This document shows positions 16,983 through 24,619 of a stretch of 32,792 bases of DNA, one piece after another. The DNA lies in NCBI GenBank assembly GCA_022821365.1, contig JAJEDS010000150.1:1-32792 (forward strand). Reading direction: 5' to 3'. The first letter of the stretch is position 1; each line of letters begins with the position of its first letter. Source of the DNA: Dehalococcoidia bacterium. Its GTDB lineage: Bacteria; Chloroflexota; Dehalococcoidia; Lucifugimonadales; UBA3495. The notes beneath the pieces were generated by a model. The model had not been told where the DNA came from and ran no database searches. It saw nothing but the letters and a program-made list of their open reading frames with translations. A program made the translations under genes and the position numbers.

Positions 16983-17012
16983 TGGGCCTGGAGATTTTCT
17001 CCTCCAGGCCCA
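16983..17012 (+). terminator. Terminator hairpin after the VWA lipoprotein gene
   Basis: A perfect 11-bp stem (16983-16993 TGGGCCTGGAG; 17002-17012 CTCCAGGCCCA) with an 8-nt loop, 35 nt after the stop codon, followed by ATTCTCTC. The strong stem and modest T content fit an intrinsic terminator; it may also serve the convergent gene ending at 17085. Confidence 0.65.
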
Positions 17013-17084
17013 ATTCTCTCAGTTGAAGCCCCGATTCAGTCAGTTAAGGCAATGGCGCTTACGGGTTCTGTTCAGGTTCCTTCC

Positions 17085-17453
17085 TTAAACGCCATTCTCG
17101 TTGGGCATCATTTCCAGCAGGCGGATGACAAAACGTGGCACAATCCTCCTGGCCCTCAACAGTTCATGGTCTTCCATGAAATCGTGGTAATAGTTGGCGT
17201 GGCATTTTTCGGCTGCTCCGAAGCCTGGCTCCAGGGTCAAATCGCCCGACTCTTCGGCCAGTCGCTCTACTGCTTGCCCCATGGCCCGGTGGCTTCCAAA
17301 ATTCCAGCCACGTACCTGGGCGTTGGCCATAATGGCGTGAGTGGCTGCGCCCCATAATTTCTCCGAGCCTTGCAGGATATCCCCTGCCTCAAACTCGGCT
17401 TCGGCCTTTTCCAGGAACTCATGGGCCGTCTGGACATGTTCCTGTATCAGCAT
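17085..17453 (-). CDS. PaREP1/HEPN-like small helical protein
   Basis: A 122-residue, almost wholly helical protein. AHEFLEKAEAEFEAGDILQGSEKLWGAATHAI and the later CHANYYHDFMEDHEL block match PaREP1-like proteins, a branch related to HEPN helical domains. No Rx4-6H RNase motif is clearly seen. It has no partner gene next to it: it is convergent with the VWA gene and divergent from aroQ. A GAAGGA site about ten bases before the ATG supports the start. HEPN-related proteins often act in stress or defence; no specific role can be given. Confidence 0.6.
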   Translation of the reverse strand: MLIQEHVQTAHEFLEKAEAEFEAGDILQGSEKLWGAATHAIMANAQVRGWNFGSHRAMGQAVERLAEESGDLTLEPGFGAAEKCHANYYHDFMEDHELLRARRIVPRFVIRLLEMMPNENGV

Positions 17454-17652
17454 ATCGAAAATGTCCTTCCGTTAACAGATAGATTCCCGCCTTGCCAGGG
17501 TAAGCGTTAAAGGTTAGTCCATTGTAGCTTTAGTATATACTTGAACATGAGAAAGTCATTACCTCGGAACGCAAGAAGGACCTGGCCATTCTCGCGTTCC
17601 TGCCAAACCAGCGCCGGTCTCAACCACCGGCCGGAAAGGAAATAAACTCACC

Positions 17653-18102
17653 ATGCCTCGAATACTCGTTCTCAACGGCCCCAACATCAACGTCCTCGGA
17701 CGTCGCAACCCCGCCATATACGGCACCTTAACCCTGGACGAAATAAATCGGCTCATTTCCGAGCAGGCCCAAGCGCTCGGGATGGACGTCGCCTTCTTCC
17801 AGTCCAATCACGAAGGCGCCCTCATCGACCGTATCCAGGAAAGCTGGGGCAACATCGACGGCATCGTAATCAACCCCGGGGCCCTGACCCATTACGGCTA
17901 CTCCCTGAAGGACGCCCTCATCGACGCCGTGGTGCCCGTCATCGAGGTACACCTGGGCAACATTCACGCCCGCGAAGAGTGGCGGCGGCACTCGGTGGTG
18001 GCCGATATCGCCCGCGGTCAAATTGCGGGCTTCGGCTGGAGAAGCTATACTTCAGCTATAGAAATCATGGCTGGCATCATCGAAGAAGAGAGCGCGCCGT
18101 GA
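17653..18102 (+). CDS. aroQ: Type II 3-dehydroquinate dehydratase
   Basis: A 149-residue enzyme of the shikimate pathway that turns 3-dehydroquinate into 3-dehydroshikimate. The sequence opens with ILVLNGPNINVLGRR, followed by the catalytic Tyr23 (NPAIYG), INPGALTHYGYS, and the active-site loop EVHLGNIHAREEWRR. Length is that of the type II, dodecameric family. A TATACT at 17536-17541 may be the -10 of its promoter, with a leader of about 105 nt; no good -35 is seen. It shares four bases (GTGA) with the following peptidase gene, an aroQ-pepQ pairing often seen in bacteria. No other shikimate gene is in the window. Confidence 0.95.
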   Translation: MPRILVLNGPNINVLGRRNPAIYGTLTLDEINRLISEQAQALGMDVAFFQSNHEGALIDRIQESWGNIDGIVINPGALTHYGYSLKDALIDAVVPVIEVHLGNIHAREEWRRHSVVADIARGQIAGFGWRSYTSAIEIMAGIIEEESAP

Positions 18103-19166
18103 AGGAACGCGTAACCCGACTGGTCGCCCACTTGCCGGAGAAGGAACTGGACGCCATCCTGATTTCCTCCCCCAATAACCGCCGCTACCTGTCGGGATTC
18201 ACCGGTTCCGCCGGTTACCTGTTTATCACCCCCCAGCGGCAGGTGCTCTTCACCGACTCCCGCTACACTGAGCAGGCGGGCAACGAATCCCCCCAATTCG
18301 AGGTTATCCGGACCGAGCCCGGCCTGGGCTGGCTGACGGACGCCCTGAAGGACACGGGTGTCAGGCGCGTCGGTTTTGAGAGCGACGTCATGACCGTCGC
18401 CTCCTACAACCGGCTGCTTGATGCCATCAAGGAAGAAGAAGGCCTGGGCGGTACCTCCCTCATCGCCACCTTCGGCATCACCGACGAGTTGCGGGCCTTC
18501 AAAGACCAGGACGAACTGGCCCAGCTTCAAAAGGCCATTGATGCCTCCGACCGTGCCATGGAGACCGTCTGCCCCGCTATCCAGGCGGGTATGACCGAAA
18601 GGGAAGTAGCCTGGCGCATGGAAGCAGCCATGCGGGAGTTCGGCGCCGACAACATCAGCTTTGGTACGATCGTGGCCGCCGGTCCCAACGGCGCCATGGC
18701 CCACCATCGGGCCGATGATACGGTAATCAGGGCCGGCGAACCCATTGTCATCGACATGGGCGCCCGGGTTAACGGCTATTGCAGTGACATAACCCGCACC
18801 GTGGTGGTGGGCGAACCCGACGAGATGTTCCACAAGATTTACAACATTGTGCTGGGCGCCCAGCTTGCCGCCATCAACACGGTGCGCCCCGGCCTGACCG
18901 GCGAGGAGTGCGACGCTCTGTCCCGGGACATCATCGCCGATGCCGGTTACGGCGACAACTTCGGCCACAGCCTGGGCCACGGCGTCGGCCTGGCCGTCCA
19001 CGAAAGCCCCCGCGTCGGCCCCCGCGCCGAAAACGTCCTCCGGCCCAACATGGTCTTCACCATCGAACCCGGCATCTACCTGAGCGGCTGGGGCGGTGTC
19101 CGAATTGAAGACATAGTAATCCTGGGCGAGGACGGGGCCACGGCGTTGAGCAAGGCGGGGAAGTAG
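18099..19166 (+). CDS. M24-family aminopeptidase P / Xaa-Pro dipeptidase
   Basis: A 355-residue metallopeptidase. The N-terminal creatinase-like domain (about 1-125; SSPNNRRYLSGFTGSAGY) is followed by the pita-bread catalytic domain with ligands in VIDMGARVNGYCSDITRT (two Asp), HSLGHGVGLAVHE (His), TIEPGIYL (Glu) and GGVRIEDIV (Glu). It cleaves peptides with proline at the second position and uses two metal ions. The GTG at 18099 overlaps the aroQ stop (GTGA), and gives the family-typical start KERVTRLVAHL; the frame is open farther upstream only inside aroQ. The gene name could be pepP or pepQ; I leave it open. Confidence 0.92.
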   Translation: MKERVTRLVAHLPEKELDAILISSPNNRRYLSGFTGSAGYLFITPQRQVLFTDSRYTEQAGNESPQFEVIRTEPGLGWLTDALKDTGVRRVGFESDVMTVASYNRLLDAIKEEEGLGGTSLIATFGITDELRAFKDQDELAQLQKAIDASDRAMETVCPAIQAGMTEREVAWRMEAAMREFGADNISFGTIVAAGPNGAMAHHRADDTVIRAGEPIVIDMGARVNGYCSDITRTVVVGEPDEMFHKIYNIVLGAQLAAINTVRPGLTGEECDALSRDIIADAGYGDNFGHSLGHGVGLAVHESPRVGPRAENVLRPNMVFTIEPGIYLSGWGGVRIEDIVILGEDGATALSKAGK

Positions 19167-19192
19167 GGGGTCTCGCCCGAGAAGGAGTCTTG

Positions 19193-19528
19193 ATGTACAG
19201 CAGGGAAGTGGCGGACAAAGTAGGTAAACTGGTAGGTGATTCGCTGCGGGAACGGTTTAAGGACGAGTTTGTCTTTGATCCGATTGTAGTTGAGCCTGCC
19301 ATTGACCACGACGGCGAAGAATACCTGGACATTTTCATAATTTACGAGGGGGACTATAAAAAGCTTGATCCTGGTTGGAGTTCCGGGTTGCCAATGTTGC
19401 TGCGGCCCGACCTGCTCGATTTGGGCGTAACTAGCGTCCCCTATCACTCCTTCGTGCCTAAGAGAGATTGGAAAGAGGTTTTCAAAGAGAAGCATCCTAA
19501 GGCGTATGGACCCTCAAGATCTCATTAG
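19193..19528 (+). CDS. Unknown small protein paired with a HEPN gene
   Basis: A 111-residue protein I do not recognise. It has an N-terminal amphipathic helix (REVADKVGKLVGDSLRERF), a two-strand segment VVEPAIDHDGEEYLDIFIIYEGD and a Pro/Leu-rich middle (GLPMLLRPDLLDLGV). Its place before a HEPN gene is that of a MNT-type nucleotidyltransferase antitoxin, but the GSxxxxxxD motif is absent; the acidic DHDGEEYLD strand might be a much degraded counterpart. The ATG at 19193 has AAGGAG five bases ahead. It starts 26 bases after the M24 peptidase and overlaps the HEPN gene by 23 bases. Less GC-rich than its neighbours. Confidence 0.65.
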   Translation: MYSREVADKVGKLVGDSLRERFKDEFVFDPIVVEPAIDHDGEEYLDIFIIYEGDYKKLDPGWSSGLPMLLRPDLLDLGVTSVPYHSFVPKRDWKEVFKEKHPKAYGPSRSH

Positions 19529-19976
19529 GATTGCCCGTGAACTTGCGGAGTCACCTTCGGCGACCGAGTCAACTGGAATACGGCAAACCTATCTCTGCCG
19601 TGCCATCAGCACTGCCTATTATGCTTTGTTCCACGCCCTGGCGCACAGCTGTGCTGATACATTGGCTGGTAGGAACAGGGCACATCCAAGTTGGGGGCAA
19701 GCATACCGGGCACTGGAACATAATCTCGCAAGAAGACAGTGCGAAAAAGTTTCCAACATACCGGAATATGGGCCGGGAGTAGTTCGCTTTGCAGATAAAT
19801 TTGTTGTGGCTCAAGGGCTTCGCCATACAGCTGATTACGATCCGTCAGCCACATTCTCCCAGCTTCAAGCGTTGACTCTGATTGACGAAATCGAAAATGC
19901 TATTGCAGAGTTTAACTCGATTGACCAGGACCAACGCCGTGCCTTCGCCATTCACGTCCTGTTCCGGACGCGGTAG
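19506..19976 (+). CDS. HEPN-domain protein (UPF0332-like)
   Basis: A 156-residue helical protein. CRAISTAYYALFHALAH (residues 31-47) is the typical first HEPN helix, and LRHTADYDPS (105-114) is the late helix motif of the UPF0332-like branch, with Arg106, His107 and Asp110. Family knowledge: HEPN proteins with Rx4-6H are RNases in TA, Abi and CRISPR systems. Here the spacing is degenerate, so catalytic activity is doubtful. The ATG lies within the end of the preceding gene, without a strong ribosome site, so translation is likely coupled. Together they look like a TA-type pair. Confidence 0.75.
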   Translation: MDPQDLIRIARELAESPSATESTGIRQTYLCRAISTAYYALFHALAHSCADTLAGRNRAHPSWGQAYRALEHNLARRQCEKVSNIPEYGPGVVRFADKFVVAQGLRHTADYDPSATFSQLQALTLIDEIENAIAEFNSIDQDQRRAFAIHVLFRTR

Positions 19977-19994
19977 CAGCAAGGAGTAGGTGAT

Positions 19995-20225
19995 ATGCGG
20001 CCAGAGCCAACCTGGGAAGAACTTGAGGCAGAGTACGAATTCATCTGGCCGTGCCACTATTGCGGCAGCAAACTTGATCCCAGGTATGATTACTTCTGTC
20101 CCAATTGCGAAATGCAAAGCTGCGACAACTGCAATCAGGCCTGCAATGAGTGTGATGAAATTACCTGTAGCCGGTGCATACTTCAGCACATGAGTACCGC
20201 CCACCCCGACAGCGAAGAATGGTAG
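19995..20225 (+). CDS. Cysteine-rich zinc-binding-like small protein
   Basis: A 76-residue protein with ten cysteines in five CxxC pairs (20/23, 35/38, 43/46, 50/53, 58/61) and His65 and His70 near the end. The pattern suits two or three zinc sites of the RING/B-box/zinc-ribbon kind. The first 18 residues are acidic and aromatic. An AGGAG eight bases before the ATG supports the start. It lies 18 bases after the HEPN gene and its stop overlaps the ATG of the next gene (ATGGTAG). I recognise no family; the role may be nucleic-acid or protein binding. Confidence 0.7.
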   Translation: MRPEPTWEELEAEYEFIWPCHYCGSKLDPRYDYFCPNCEMQSCDNCNQACNECDEITCSRCILQHMSTAHPDSEEW

Positions 20226-20764
20226 CTGATAGCAATCCACAGGAACTTGCCCAAACCGGCCGGAAGCAGATTGAGGATGCCATACTTCGCTTGTTAGATG
20301 CTAACCCTCAAGGTCTGCGGAATGTTGAAATTGCCCGCGCCCTGGGTCTGAGCTTTGAGTTCGGCGGCAAATACAAGAACCACGTAACCCACGGCATGCT
20401 GGGAAGCCTGGAATCCCGGGGCCTGGTCAGCAGGGACGAGAATAGCAAGCTGTTTTTCAGCAGGAACGGAGATACTACTGCTATAGAAACGGCACAAGCC
20501 GGACTGAAGCAAATCGAAGAAGGTGTCTTACGGCTCCTTGAAGCTCATCCTGACGGATTGAGAAATGTGGATATAGCCCGAAGCCTGGGACTAACCTCAG
20601 ATTTCCGGGGTTCCTACCGGAACTATCTGACATTTACCATCTTGACCAGCCTGACGGCTCAAGGCAGAATTAAACGGGATTCGACCACCAGGTTGTATAC
20701 GCTTCCAAATCAGGTTCCAACCTTTGATCAGCCTGTCAAGGCGACACATCGGAGCAAAACATGA
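20219..20764 (+). CDS. Tandem winged-helix protein
   Basis: A 181-residue protein made of two copies of the same domain, residues about 15-82 and 95-162. Each opens with G-[RL]-KQIE, has LRLL-[DE]-A-x-P-x-GLRNV-[ED]-IAR-x-LGL as the DNA-binding helices, and ends in a two-strand wing. Copies of this winged helix occur as DNA-recognition parts of some restriction enzymes, but no nuclease domain is attached here. The ATG at 20219 overlaps the stop of the cysteine-rich gene; the frame is open to 20174 only inside that gene. Its TGA overlaps the efp ATG (ATGA). It may be the regulator of this block or a DNA-binding subunit. Confidence 0.7.
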   Translation: MVADSNPQELAQTGRKQIEDAILRLLDANPQGLRNVEIARALGLSFEFGGKYKNHVTHGMLGSLESRGLVSRDENSKLFFSRNGDTTAIETAQAGLKQIEEGVLRLLEAHPDGLRNVDIARSLGLTSDFRGSYRNYLTFTILTSLTAQGRIKRDSTTRLYTLPNQVPTFDQPVKATHRSKT

Positions 20765-21327
20765 GCATTAACTTCAGCGACCTCAGCCGCAACATGGTCA
20801 TCGAGCTGGACGGCCAGCCCTGGCAGGTGATGGATTACGAGCGGCACAAGATGCAGCAGCGGGCCCCCGTCACCCGCATCAAGATGAAAAACCTGCTGTC
20901 CGGCGCCGTGGTCGAGCGCACTTTCCAGCGCTACGATACCGATTTCACCGTGGCCGAGATCGACAACCGGGAGACCCAGTACCTCTATACCGACGGCAAC
21001 TATTTCTACTTCCTGGACCAGGAGACCTTCGACCAATACGAGCTGACCCGGGAAACGCTGGGCGACACCCTCAACTACCTGAAAGAGAACATGATCGCCG
21101 AAATGGTGTTCTACAAGGGTTCACCCATCAACCTGAACCTGCCCACCCACGTTGAACTGGCAGTTGCGGACACCCCTCCGGCCTTTCGCGGCGACACCGC
21201 CCAGGGCGGCAACAAGCCGGCCACCCTGGAGACCGGCCTCCGCATCAACGTCCCCATGTTCATCACCCCCGGCACCATCGTGAAGGTGGATACCCGCACC
21301 GGCCAGTACACGGAGCGGGTGAGCTAG
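20761..21327 (+). CDS. efp: Translation elongation factor P
   Basis: A 188-residue protein with the three EF-P domains: KOW-like (1-65), OB (66-128) and C-terminal OB-like (129-188), the latter with GDTAQGGNKPATLETGLRINVP and the ending KVDTRTGQYTERV. EF-P rescues ribosomes stalled at proline runs. The tip loop of domain I reads HKMQQRAPVTR where E. coli has VKPGKGQAFAR; without a gap the modified Lys34 corresponds to Gln33, so the known lysine modification is not possible in that form. No modification gene (epmA/B, earP) is in the window. The ATG overlaps the stop of the winged-helix gene, so efp is read from the accessory block or from a promoter within it. Confidence 0.94.
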   Translation: MSINFSDLSRNMVIELDGQPWQVMDYERHKMQQRAPVTRIKMKNLLSGAVVERTFQRYDTDFTVAEIDNRETQYLYTDGNYFYFLDQETFDQYELTRETLGDTLNYLKENMIAEMVFYKGSPINLNLPTHVELAVADTPPAFRGDTAQGGNKPATLETGLRINVPMFITPGTIVKVDTRTGQYTERVS

Positions 21328-21331
21328 CGCT

Positions 21332-22684
21332 TTGACTCTCCCGCAGCAGGCAGTCTTCTCCGTCAGCCAGGTGGCTGTCCACCTGCGGGAGTTGCTGGAA
21401 AGCAACCCCTTCCTGTCCGACCTGTGGATCGTCGGCGAGGTTTCCAACCTCCGCGCCTCATCCTCGGGCCATTCCTACTTCACCCTCAAGGACAGCGTCG
21501 CCTCCCTGAACTGCGTCCTGTTCCGGGGCCACGGCGGGGCCGGCATGCTGGAAAACGGCAAGTCGGTCCGCGCCCACGGCCGCATGAGCTTCTATGAACC
21601 CCGTGGTTCCACCGATTTCATGGTGGACCGGGTCCTGCCCGAGGGCGAAGGGGCCCTGGCTCAGGAACTGGAACGTCTGAAGGCCCGCCTGGGGCAGGAA
21701 GGCCTATTCGAGGAGTCCCGCAAGCGCCCCCTTCCCCAGTTCCCCGAAGTTATCGGCGTAGTTACCTCCCCCACCGGCGCGGCCTGGCAGGACATCCAGA
21801 ACGTCGTCCGCCGCCGCTACCCCCTGGCCCGCCTGCTGCTCTCTCCTACCCAGGTCCAGGGCCTGGACGCCGCTCCCCAGATCGCCGACGCCCTGGACCG
21901 GCTGGACGTGGACGGCAGTTGCGACGTAATCATCGTGGCCCGGGGAGGGGGTTCCCTGGAAGACCTCTGGCCCTTCAACGAGGAAATCGTGGCCCGGGCC
22001 ATCTTCCGCAACCACATACCCGTGGTCAGCGGCGTGGGCCACGAGACCGACTTTACCATCGCCGACTACGTGGCCGACCGCCGCGCGCCCACTCCTTCCG
22101 CCGCCGCCGAGTTAGTCGTCCCCGATGGTTCCATCCTTCGCCAGACGGTCCAGGCCTGGACTGAACGCGCCTGGCGCGGGGCGTTGCGCAGCGTGGAGGC
22201 CAGCCGGGGAGACGTAGCCAACCTCGAGCGCCGCCTGGCAGCCGGCCTTCCAGACCTGGACCACCTCAAACGTCAGGTGGACGACCTGGCCGAATCCCTC
22301 GGCAGTAACTTCCAGGGCCGCCTCAGGCTCGCCCGCCTGGAAGTGGATGGCCTGGAGGGTCGCCTGCGCACCCTCGACCCCGCCGCCACCCTGCGGCGGG
22401 GCTTTGCCATGGTGCAGCGCGGAGATACGGGGCAGGTAGTTTCTGCTGTCTCCCAGGTTAGCGACGGTGAGTCTCTCACCGTAACCGTGGCCGACGGCGC
22501 CTTCCCCGCCACCGTGGGCGAACAAACCATGGCCCCGCCTGCGACAACCCCAACTGCATTACCCGCCGAGCCAGCCACCGAAGGAAAAACCGCCCCGCCA
22601 TCGCCCACCGCCGCTCCGCCCGGGACCAACCGCCGCGGCCGCCGCCGTCCACCCGAGCCGCCCGCCATGGAAAGGTTGATTTAG
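21332..22684 (+). CDS. xseA: Exodeoxyribonuclease VII large subunit
   Basis: A 450-residue subunit of the single-strand exonuclease. An N-terminal OB fold (about 1-100, SGHSYFTLKD) precedes the catalytic domain with GVVTSPTGAAWQDI, ARGGGSLEDLWPFNEE and PVVSGVGHETDFTIADYVAD, and a coiled-coil region. The last 50 or so residues are Pro/Ala/Thr-rich and end in a basic patch (RRGRRRP). A TTG at 21332, four bases after the efp stop and eight bases after GGTGAG, is the first usable start and gives the family N-terminus (QAVFSVSQV). xseB follows after 140 bases. Confidence 0.94.
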   Translation: MTLPQQAVFSVSQVAVHLRELLESNPFLSDLWIVGEVSNLRASSSGHSYFTLKDSVASLNCVLFRGHGGAGMLENGKSVRAHGRMSFYEPRGSTDFMVDRVLPEGEGALAQELERLKARLGQEGLFEESRKRPLPQFPEVIGVVTSPTGAAWQDIQNVVRRRYPLARLLLSPTQVQGLDAAPQIADALDRLDVDGSCDVIIVARGGGSLEDLWPFNEEIVARAIFRNHIPVVSGVGHETDFTIADYVADRRAPTPSAAAELVVPDGSILRQTVQAWTERAWRGALRSVEASRGDVANLERRLAAGLPDLDHLKRQVDDLAESLGSNFQGRLRLARLEVDGLEGRLRTLDPAATLRRGFAMVQRGDTGQVVSAVSQVSDGESLTVTVADGAFPATVGEQTMAPPATTPTALPAEPATEGKTAPPSPTAAPPGTNRRGRRRPPEPPAMERLI

Positions 22685-22824
22685 CGGCTCGTTATTCCCC
22701 CCCTCCTGGCCAAAAGGCTCCCTGGCATCTGTTATCCCTGCTCCCCTGCCCCTTTCCCTCAGCCCCCCGCCGCGTTACACTGTCCCTCACTAATCCATCC
22801 ACGCCCCCAAATCTATGGACTGAA

Positions 22825-23154
22825 ATGACCGAACCGCAAAGCAATGAATCCCTGCCTCACCCTGCCTCTCTCACCTTCGAGGAAGCCTTTACCCGCCTGG
22901 GCGCAATGGTTGAAACCCTGGAGACGGGCAACCTGCCCCTGGACCAGGCGGCCCAGATGTTCGAGCAGGGCATGGCCCTGGTCCGACGCTGTACCCAACT
23001 CCTGGACGAGACCGAACTGCGTATCGCCGAAATCCGGGAGAACGGCAGCGCCCCTGCCACCGCCCAGCATGACAGCCTCGCCTGGGGCGACCTGGAAATG
23101 CCCCCACCCGATGAAGAGTGGGAGCCCGAGGAGGAACTCCCCGATGGCGACTAG
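22825..23154 (+). CDS. xseB: Exodeoxyribonuclease VII small subunit
   Basis: A 109-residue protein. Its core (about 15-72: LTFEEAFTRLGAMVETLETG, then LPLDQAAQMFEQGMALVRRC) is the two-helix XseB fold that packs along the XseA coiled coil. The C-terminal 35 residues are acidic and longer than usual. No clear ribosome site precedes the ATG. It follows xseA and lies three bases ahead of the formyltransferase gene. Confidence 0.93.
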   Translation: MTEPQSNESLPHPASLTFEEAFTRLGAMVETLETGNLPLDQAAQMFEQGMALVRRCTQLLDETELRIAEIRENGSAPATAQHDSLAWGDLEMPPPDEEWEPEEELPDGD

Positions 23155-23157
23155 CCC

Positions 23158-23988
23158 ATGCTGAACATCGGCTGGTTCTCCACCGGCAGAGGTGAGGGTT
23201 CGCGTGGATTGCTGCGGTTCGTCCAGGACCGCATAGAACGCGGTCTCCTCGACGCCCGCATCCAGTTTGTGTTCAGCAACCGCGACCGGGGCCAGGCCCA
23301 GGGTTCAGACCGGTTCTTCCAACTGGTGGACAGCCACAACCTCCCCCTGGTAACCCGCTCCTCTGCCCGCTTCCGCCGGTCCCGCAGTTCATCCGGCCTC
23401 TCCTGGGCGGAGTTGCGCCCTGAATACGACCGCCTGGTCATTGATGACCTCAAGGACTTCCAACCCGATGTATGCGTGCTGGCCGGCTATATGCTGATAT
23501 TCAGCGGCGAGATGTGCCGCCGCTACCCCCTCCTGAACTTGCACCCCGCGCTGCCCGACGGCCCCATCGGCACCTGGCAGGAGGTAACCTGGGAACTGAT
23601 TCGTCAGCGGGCCACCCGCACCGGCGCCATGATTCACCTCGCCACCGAAGAGTTGGACCGCGGTCCGGTGGTCTCCTACTGCACCGCGCCGATTACCGGC
23701 CCCGATTTTGCACCGGGCTGGCAGGAGTTGGAAGGCGCGAGTCTCGAAGACGTGCGGGCAACCCGCGGCGAGGAACTGCCCCTGTTCCAGCAGATACGAC
23801 AGGCCCAATACCGGAGGGAGCCTTACCTGGTATTGGAAACCCTGCGGGCCGTGGCTGATGGCAGGATAACAATCCGGGACGGCATGGTTCTGGACCAGCA
23901 GGGCAACTCCATATCCACCGAAACGCCACCCGGGCTGTGCCTGGACAAGGAGCTAAAAGGGGCTATGGCGGAGGAGGAATTGGGATGA
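23158..23988 (+). CDS. PurN-like formyltransferase
   Basis: A 276-residue protein of the formyltransferase fold. The PurN-type catalytic triad seems present: Asn127 and His129 in LLNLHPALP, and Asp167 in ELDRGPVVSY. An opening strand NIGWFSTGRGEGSRGLL and FVFSNRDRG match the phosphate-binding start of GAR transformylase. The loop that normally reads SLLPxFxG is replaced by ALPDGPIGTWQEV, and there is an Arg/Ser-rich insert before the active site, so the substrate may differ from GAR. It begins three bases after xseB. Its last 28 codons are mirrored by a remnant at 24668-24754. Confidence 0.78.
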   Translation: MLNIGWFSTGRGEGSRGLLRFVQDRIERGLLDARIQFVFSNRDRGQAQGSDRFFQLVDSHNLPLVTRSSARFRRSRSSSGLSWAELRPEYDRLVIDDLKDFQPDVCVLAGYMLIFSGEMCRRYPLLNLHPALPDGPIGTWQEVTWELIRQRATRTGAMIHLATEELDRGPVVSYCTAPITGPDFAPGWQELEGASLEDVRATRGEELPLFQQIRQAQYRREPYLVLETLRAVADGRITIRDGMVLDQQGNSISTETPPGLCLDKELKGAMAEEELG

Positions 23989-24025
23989 GTGCAGTGTTGC
24001 GTACAAGGTGAACTGGCAGACAGGA

Positions 24026-24313
24026 CTATGCAGTAATCCGTAGCCGCATTCCCAGGGCCCGGGTAATCTGCATAACCGTGGCGAAAGAAGGATTGCCGTT
24101 TTCCGACAATGCCTTGTAAAGCCCTTCGCGGGTCATCCCGATTTCACGCGCCAGTTGGCTCATATTTTGGGACCTTGCAATGTCATTCAGGGCAGCACGA
24201 ATCAGGCTTCCGTCGCCCGGATCCTCTTCGGCGCAGGCTTCCAGGTACAGTAGCACGTCTTCCTTGCTGGTCAGGTGGTCTGCCGCGTCCCACCGGGTAA
24301 AGGTCTCACTCAT
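24026..24313 (-). CDS. HigA-type XRE antitoxin
   Basis: A 95-residue protein. The C-terminal half is an XRE helix-turn-helix (MSQLAREIGMTREGLYKALSENGNP, then SFATVMQITRALGM), and the N-terminus an acidic helix (SKEDVLLYLEACAEEDPGDG), the layout of 'addiction module antidote' proteins. It lies 24 bases downstream of the toxin gene, the toxin-first order of HigBA modules. It would neutralise the toxin and repress the pair; a palindrome ahead of the toxin gene is the likely operator. Convergent with the formyltransferase gene. Confidence 0.88.
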   Translation of the reverse strand: MSETFTRWDAADHLTSKEDVLLYLEACAEEDPGDGSLIRAALNDIARSQNMSQLAREIGMTREGLYKALSENGNPSFATVMQITRALGMRLRITA

Positions 24314-24337
24314 ACATTAGCTCCAGTCTGACGCCAA

Positions 24338-24616
24338 TCACCTGGCCCGTTCAATGTCCCGCCTCTGGCTTCCCTTGTCTCCACCACAAAGCAGTACCAC
24401 AAGTGTTGCCCCTTCGCGCAGATAATAGAGCCGGTAACCCGGGCCGTAGTGGATGCGCATTTCGAATATGCCGTCACTCACGTAGTTGGAGTCGCCAAAG
24501 TTTCCCAAAGACAGGCTTCTCAAGCGTGCGTTAATCCGTGCTGTCGCCCGCCGGTCCCGCAGACTGCCGACCCACCTTTTGAAAGTGGAGCTTTCGACGA
24601 TATCAATTTCACGCAT
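24338..24616 (-). CDS. RelE/HigB-type toxin
   Basis: A 92-residue basic protein of the RelE/ParE fold, 'addiction module killer' branch: FKRWVGSLRDRRATARINARLRSL, then GNFGDSNYVSDGIFEMRIHYGPGYRLYYLREG and LLCGGDKGSQRRDI at the end. The features KGSQ and the Arg/Tyr pairs in the central strands are those of ribosome-dependent mRNA-cutting toxins of this branch. The first gene of the pair. No ribosome site is visible before its ATG; see the promoter entry. Confidence 0.88.
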   Translation of the reverse strand: MREIDIVESSTFKRWVGSLRDRRATARINARLRSLSLGNFGDSNYVSDGIFEMRIHYGPGYRLYYLREGATLVVLLCGGDKGSQRRDIERAR

Positions 24617-24619
24617 ATT

